Shown here: one piece after another, positions 51,531-55,942 of the stretch
Position numbering within the stretch: the first letter of the stretch is position 1
Layout of the letters: each line of letters starts with the position of its first letter
Assembly (NCBI RefSeq): GCF_001439605.1
Contig: NZ_LMBX01000030.1
Location: forward strand, 1 to 55,942
DNA length: 55,942 nucleotides
Reading direction: 5' to 3'
Origin: Cytobacillus praedii
GTDB taxonomy: Bacteria; Bacillota; Bacilli; Bacillales; Cytobacillaceae
Program-made: the position numbers and the translations under genes
The notes under the pieces: model-generated
The model's database searches: none
What the model saw: the letters and a program-made list of their open reading frames with translations, nothing else
Told to the model about the DNA's origin: nothing

Positions 51531-53645
51531 TTGAAAAAACTGATTGCTTCTTCTGTTCTTGCTACTGCTGCTCTCTTTCCTGCCATCGTACAAGCAGAAA
51601 GCCTAGATACATCGGCAAGTACGTTAGTAGAACAAATTAAAACAAACAGCAGTATGATTCAAACAGGTAAGAACGCTTTGATTACTGAAAACAATGTAAA
51701 CGTCAGGAAAGGTGCTACTACCTCTTATCAAGTAGTAACAAAACTTTCAAAAAATACAGTAGTCAAAGTAATTGATAGCTTTACAAACAGCACAGGCGAA
51801 CTTTGGTATCGTATTGAGGTTGGCTCAGTAAAAGGCTGGGTAATCCAAGACTATGTCGCACCATCCAATGATGATAAGCCTGCTCCGCCAAGCACGGAAG
51901 TCAAAACAATTTATGCAGCTAAGGCTCCCGTTCGAAAAGGTGCAACGAATTCATACAGCATCGTTTCATATGTTTACCAGAACCAAAAGGTGACAATTAT
52001 TGATACGTTTAAGAATGCAGCTGGCGAAACATGGTATCGTGCAGATTTAGGGTCATTAAAAGGGTGGATTCATCAGGATGCATTTGATTCAACTGCCAAT
52101 CCGCCAAGTCCTCCGGGTTCTGAAACAACAGACCTCCCCGATATTGGCAGCTATGTCTATAGCGGACAAAATGGACTGGATGTAAGAAAAGGAGCAACCA
52201 CTTCTTACGCGTCCGTCTACAAGCTTTCTTTAAACCAGAAAGTAAAAGTCATCGACCACTTTACCCATACAGACGGTACAGCTTGGCTAAGAGTTGAGGT
52301 AAATTCATCATTAGCGGGCTGGATTCCAGCAGATTCAGTTAGTACATCCGAGTCATTGAATCTTGATTTGTATGTAACTGCCGATGTAGCTAATTTAAGA
52401 AGCGGCCCATCTACGAGCTATTCGATTTTGGATCAGGCAACTAAAGGATCACTTTTAAATGCAGTAAAATCTGAAAAGGGTTCAGATGGCCACGTATGGT
52501 ATCAAGTACTAACAAGCTCCAATCAATTAGCATGGATCAGTGAAACGATTGTTTCCACTCAGGAACAGACGGGATATAGTGTAGGCTCTAAGTACATAGT
52601 AGGGGCAGCAAATATAAATTTACGATCTGGAGCTTCTACACAGTATAAGGTAGCAGAAGTACTGAAAAAAGGTACAACTGTAACGATACTAGGCGAGTTC
52701 AAGAATTCTCTTGGTCAGCAATGGTACAATATTCTGAGCTCATCTGGAAAAAAAGGCTGGGTTCTAAGCTCTGATATGGCTTCCTTCCAATTAGTATCTA
52801 AGAAGCTGCTTTCTCCAACAGTAACCACATCGGGTGGAGATCAATACTTAAACTGGAAAAAAGCGAGCAACTTTTCCGTTTCTTACACAACGCTGTCTTC
52901 CAATCGTCTAAAACTGACAGGAGGATTAACAGATGTTGAACTGCCTTCTGGAAAAGTCCCTGGAATTCAATCTGTTGAAACCTTTGCTTCAGGGGCTGAA
53001 AAGTCAGTTGTATTAACGTTTGAACCAGGATACTCCTTTACGATGAGAAATTATAATGACAAGCTATCTATTAAAATTGTACCCTTCGGTTTGAAAGGTA
53101 AAACAATTATTATTGATGCTGGTCATGGCGGAAAAGATTCTGGTGCAGTTGGACCAACTGGCATTAAAGAAAAGAATGTTGTTCTTTCAACGGCATTAGC
53201 TCTTAAAGAGGAAATAGAAAAATATGGCGCAACAGTGATCATGACTCGCAGTACAGATGTATTTCTCGAATTATCAGAACGAACAGATATTGCCAACAGA
53301 TCAAGTGCTGATGCGTTTATAAGCGTCCATGCAGATTCTTTCTCTTCTTCCTCTAATGGATCAACGACTTATTATAATTCTACGGTGAACTTTAACGGCC
53401 CTCGAAGCAAAACATTAGGAAGCGCCGTTCAGAAGAATATGATATCTTCTCTTAGCACGTATAATCGCGGTGTTAAGGAACAAAACTTCTATGTAAATCG
53501 TATGAATGACCTGCCAAGTATTTTAGTAGAACTTGCTTTTATTTCTAACCCGAAAGAGGAAAAATTGCTTAATTCTAGCGACTTCCGCAAAAAGGCTGCC
53601 GTTGGAATTACAAATGGGCTTGAGGAATACTTTAACAATTTCTAA
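51531..53645 (+). CDS. N-acetylmuramoyl-L-alanine amidase with five SH3b repeats and AMIN domain
   Basis: A 704-aa secreted wall hydrolase that cleaves the amide bond between muramic acid and the stem peptide. It has a signal peptide (cleavage near IVQA-ES). Five bacterial SH3 domains (about residues 46-112, 122-183, 199-262, 272-335, 345-408) each open with a motif like VNVRKGATTSY. An AMIN-like domain (about 420-515) and a C-terminal amidase_3 domain (about 520-704) follow. The amidase domain has IIIDAGHGGKDSGAVG (zinc His), EKNVV (zinc Glu), SVHADSF and VELAFISNPKEE (catalytic Glu). TTG start 51531 follows CGGAGGG. Confidence 0.92.
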   Translation: MKKLIASSVLATAALFPAIVQAESLDTSASTLVEQIKTNSSMIQTGKNALITENNVNVRKGATTSYQVVTKLSKNTVVKVIDSFTNSTGELWYRIEVGSVKGWVIQDYVAPSNDDKPAPPSTEVKTIYAAKAPVRKGATNSYSIVSYVYQNQKVTIIDTFKNAAGETWYRADLGSLKGWIHQDAFDSTANPPSPPGSETTDLPDIGSYVYSGQNGLDVRKGATTSYASVYKLSLNQKVKVIDHFTHTDGTAWLRVEVNSSLAGWIPADSVSTSESLNLDLYVTADVANLRSGPSTSYSILDQATKGSLLNAVKSEKGSDGHVWYQVLTSSNQLAWISETIVSTQEQTGYSVGSKYIVGAANINLRSGASTQYKVAEVLKKGTTVTILGEFKNSLGQQWYNILSSSGKKGWVLSSDMASFQLVSKKLLSPTVTTSGGDQYLNWKKASNFSVSYTTLSSNRLKLTGGLTDVELPSGKVPGIQSVETFASGAEKSVVLTFEPGYSFTMRNYNDKLSIKIVPFGLKGKTIIIDAGHGGKDSGAVGPTGIKEKNVVLSTALALKEEIEKYGATVIMTRSTDVFLELSERTDIANRSSADAFISVHADSFSSSSNGSTTYYNSTVNFNGPRSKTLGSAVQKNMISSLSTYNRGVKEQNFYVNRMNDLPSILVELAFISNPKEEKLLNSSDFRKKAAVGITNGLEEYFNNF

Positions 53646-53701
53646 AAACTTGTAAACTATTTTCCATTACGCATAATTATGCTACTCTACTAAAGGAATA
53701 T

Positions 53702-53740
53702 AAATTTGGGTAATTATTATTAGTTACCCAAATTTTTTTT
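53702..53740 (+). terminator. Terminator after the amidase gene
   Basis: A perfect 12-bp AT-rich stem (53702-53713 with 53724-53735) and a run of eight T (53733-53740), about 60 bp past the stop codon. Confidence 0.85.
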
Positions 53741-53822
53741 CATGGACGAATGTCTCATTTTTCAGAGTTATCCTTTTTTGGGACTACTAGTTTTTGTTTT
53801 TTATATAAAAGGAGGAAAAAAA

Positions 53823-54518
53823 ATGAATCGATCAAAAAAATTAATGGCTGCAGGTGTGCTAACACTGGGCCTCGGAGCGGGTGCGGTTATTTCGACTCCA
53901 CAAGTAATGAAAGCTTCAAGTAATGTTGTATTAGCAAGTGTTGATTGGGTGACCTCTCAATTAAATCCGATGAAAACGAAGATTTCTGAGCTAGAATCAA
54001 AGATTGCCTCACAGCAGCAGGAAATAAATAATCTGAAAGCTCAAATTTCTCAGCCAGGAACAACACCACCACCCGTTACTCCACCAGTTACTGGCGATCT
54101 GCCTTCAGCTGTTTATGCAAAAGGAACAGTCAACATTCATTCTGGTGCAACAAAAGAATATAAAGTCGTTGCTACTAGAGCAAGTGGCTCCTCATTAAAG
54201 GTTATTGATTCACATAAATCTGCAACAGGTCTTTGGTATCGTGTTGAGCTTTCTTCTACGTTAAAGGGATGGGTATTTTCTGGAGATGTTTCTGTAGAAA
54301 AGCCAGCGAATGCAGAGAAAACGGTTGTTACATTTGGAGATGTGAATTTGCGTAAAGGAGCGACGACAAGCTATGCATCCCTTCAAGTGATTCCAAAAGG
54401 GACAACGTTAAAGTATATTTCCTCCTTCACAAATGCGGCTGGCGAGGTTTGGCATAATGTTCAAACAGCTGCAGGAGTCAAAGGATGGATCATCGGCAGC
54501 CTTAGCGAGGTGAAATAA
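53823..54518 (+). CDS. Secreted coiled-coil protein with two SH3b domains
   Basis: A 231-aa protein with a signal peptide (RSKKLMAAGVLTLGLGAGAVIS), a short coiled coil (MKTKISELESKIASQQQEINNLKAQIS), a Pro/Thr linker (TTPPPVTPPVTG), and two SH3b domains. Those two begin VNIHSGATKEY and VNLRKGATTSY, the same type as in the adjacent amidase. It has no catalytic domain, so it is probably a wall-binding partner or regulator. ATG 53823 follows AAAAGGAGG. The next gene starts 2 nt after its stop, indicating one transcript. Confidence 0.85.
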   Translation: MNRSKKLMAAGVLTLGLGAGAVISTPQVMKASSNVVLASVDWVTSQLNPMKTKISELESKIASQQQEINNLKAQISQPGTTPPPVTPPVTGDLPSAVYAKGTVNIHSGATKEYKVVATRASGSSLKVIDSHKSATGLWYRVELSSTLKGWVFSGDVSVEKPANAEKTVVTFGDVNLRKGATTSYASLQVIPKGTTLKYISSFTNAAGEVWHNVQTAAGVKGWIIGSLSEVK

Positions 54519-54519
54519 A

Positions 54520-55842
54520 TTGAAGAGGTTTATTTCCATTTTTGCTAGTCTTCTATTGCTGCTAGTTTATTTACCAACTAACTCAAAAGCAGCGGAACTA
54601 GTAAACTACCCAACGAAAGTAAATGTATCGATTCTATTAAATGCAAACTTGACTATCTCTTTAAACGGCTCTTATCAGCTCAGCAATAAGGATACAGGAA
54701 ATGTAACGGAAGTTCCCCCGAACACGACAATTAGTGTGAAAAAGGACAGCGCTGGGGTCACTGTAAGCTACACTGGTTTTACCGAAACTGCTTCTAAAGG
54801 TTTTGATGTTCAAGAGCAGGTCAGCAGCAGCTTATCTCTAGCAAGAGTAAGCAATGGGGTCACTTATCGTGGCAGCTTCTTTTTGAAACCAAATGGCACT
54901 AAAGTAGAAGTGATTAATATTCTAGATATGGAAGACTATTTAAAGGGCGTTGTCCCTAGCGAAATGCCTGCTTCATGGCATAAGGAAGCTTTAAAGGCAC
55001 AAGCTATTTCTGCACGAAGCTATGCAGCTAACATGATCATGTTAACAACAACAGCAGCAAGCCAAGTATACCGTGGATACACTGGAGAGGATGCTAGAAC
55101 GAATGCGGCCATTAAAGAAACAGAAGGACTTTTAGTAAAATATAATGGCAAACCGATCCAAACCTTCTTCTTCTCAACGAGCGGAGGCAGAACGGCAAAT
55201 GTAGGCGATGTATGGAACTCTAGACAATCCGACTTTCCTTACTTAGTATCTGTCGAAGATCCATATGAAAACTCTCCTTACAGCAGCTGGAGTGAAACGT
55301 TTACAGCTGCGCAAGTATTAAAATCATTCGGATTTGCTGAAACAGCCCAAATCCTTGATATTACCTTAGCAAAAACAGGAGCAAACGGCGAAGTTCGCGG
55401 AGTAACACTAAAGACTTCTGCAGGAGAGAAAACGGTAACCGGAAATGAATCAGTCATCCGCAAGCTATTCCCTCTTCCTGATTCAAACCTTTATAATCAA
55501 TTGTATACAAACTGGTTTGATATTCAGGTAAATGGTTCACCATCGGAGCTGTCTGTTCAAACAGCAAACGGCACTGAAACCATTAAGGATATGAAAGGTC
55601 AAAAGGTGCTAACAGCAAATGGCGAAGTAACCCTTTCCGATTCAAAAGTATCCATTCAAACAGCTGGCGGGGTTGTTTCCAATGAAGGCGGATCAGGCAT
55701 TACCTCTGTTACACTAAACGGAAAAGGATGGGGACACCGAATTGGGATGAGCCAATACGGCGCACGCGGCTATGCAGAAAAGGGCTGGACCGCTGTACAA
55801 ATCCTTACCCACTACTTCCAAGGAACCACTGTTTCTAAATAA
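54520..55842 (+). CDS. SpoIID/LytB domain protein
   Basis: A 440-aa secreted protein with a signal peptide (RFISIFASLLLLLVYLPTNSKAAE). The SpoIID/LytB domain (about 125-430) has VEVINILDMEDYLKGVVPSEMPASWHKEALKAQAISARSYA with the catalytic-type Glu in PSEMP, TFFFSTSGGRTANVGDVW, and the terminal GWGHRIGMSQYGARGYAEKGW. SpoIID is a lytic transglycosylase; the LytB form (enhancer of the LytC amidase) in B. subtilis lies next to an amidase, matching this context. TTG start 54520 follows GAGGTG at 7 nt. Confidence 0.9.
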   Translation: MKRFISIFASLLLLLVYLPTNSKAAELVNYPTKVNVSILLNANLTISLNGSYQLSNKDTGNVTEVPPNTTISVKKDSAGVTVSYTGFTETASKGFDVQEQVSSSLSLARVSNGVTYRGSFFLKPNGTKVEVINILDMEDYLKGVVPSEMPASWHKEALKAQAISARSYAANMIMLTTTAASQVYRGYTGEDARTNAAIKETEGLLVKYNGKPIQTFFFSTSGGRTANVGDVWNSRQSDFPYLVSVEDPYENSPYSSWSETFTAAQVLKSFGFAETAQILDITLAKTGANGEVRGVTLKTSAGEKTVTGNESVIRKLFPLPDSNLYNQLYTNWFDIQVNGSPSELSVQTANGTETIKDMKGQKVLTANGEVTLSDSKVSIQTAGGVVSNEGGSGITSVTLNGKGWGHRIGMSQYGARGYAEKGWTAVQILTHYFQGTTVSK

Positions 55843-55848
55843 TATTGA

Positions 55849-55862
55849 TGAAAACGCTTGGA
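55849..55862 (+). promoter_or_regulatory. cre-like sequence (possible CcpA site)
   Basis: TGAAAACGCTTGGA agrees with the catabolite-response element consensus TGWAARCGYTWNCW except one position near the 3' end. It directly follows the SpoIID/LytB gene, so it may belong to a gene beyond the window. The last 80 bases show nothing else. Confidence 0.3.
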
Positions 55863-55942
55863 TTGGGTGGTTACCCCCAAAAATTAGAGTTTTATTATGC
55901 AGCTGATTGGCTGGATTGAGTTCGGTATTCGACTGGACTCAA

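Overview
The window reads as a chromosomal segment of a motile, spore-forming, low-GC Gram-positive bacterium of the Bacillaceae. Gene order largely follows the Bacillus subtilis block ftsX-ftsE-cccB-yvjA-prfB-secA-hpf-fliT-fliS-fliD-flaG-hag-csrA-fliW-yviE-flgL-flgK-flgN-flgM-yvyF-comFC-comFA-degV-degU-degS-yvyE-LCP. Individual proteins have the lengths expected of Bacillus orthologues, for example RF2 at 366 aa and DegS at 385 aa. No rRNA, tRNA, insertion sequence or CRISPR array was seen.

Layout. (1) 1-8.2 kb, minus strand: division ABC transporter FtsEX, lipoprotein cytochrome c, a YitT-family membrane protein, RF2 with its programmed frameshift, and SecA. The 970-bp gap between the YitT gene and prfB holds about ten copies of a 41-bp repeat, each carrying a DnaA-box-like 9-mer. 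(2) 8.2-15.6 kb, accessory genes: a NERD nuclease-like protein preceded by five CCGGTC motifs 20-21 bp apart, a SEC-C/TPR protein, a plus-strand transcript with a yybP-ykoY-type Mn2+ riboswitch ahead of an FbpB-like microprotein, hibernation factor hpf, a decayed Uma2-like gene, a small orphan protein, an HD-GYP protein and a 59-aa orphan. (3) 15.7-18.5 kb: late flagellar genes flaG-fliD-fliS-fliT. (4) 18.5-36.4 kb: a roughly 18-kb sugar-modification island between flaG and hag. It holds the dTDP-rhamnose genes, two PLP-enzyme homologues, two methyltransferases, WbqC, an ATP-grasp/HAD fusion and four large glycosyltransferases. (5) 36.4-42.7 kb: hag, csrA, fliW, yviE, flgL, flgK, flgN, flgM, yvyF. 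(6) 42.7-55.9 kb: comFC, comFA, degV, an Sda-like checkpoint protein, degU/degS, then on the plus strand yvyE, an LCP ligase, an SH3b amidase, an SH3b coiled-coil protein and a SpoIID/LytB protein.

How it works together. Sigma-D-type promoters lie upstream of flaG, hag, flgM and also three glycosyltransferase transcription units, so the sugar island appears co-expressed with the filament. The most economical reading is a flagellin glycosylation locus that builds a methylated and possibly amino or amino-acylated deoxy-sugar glycan on Hag. The hag leader carries a CsrA-type GGA hairpin, and csrA-fliW lie immediately upstream, consistent with the Hag-FliW-CsrA homeostatic switch. FlgM, DegS/DegU and the Sda-like protein add motility and developmental control. 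The plus-strand tail is a cell-wall maturation and hydrolysis module.

Limits: everything here comes from reading the sequence. Family names rest on recognised motifs and synteny, not on searches. Start codons were chosen by Shine-Dalgarno position and by comparison with known family lengths.
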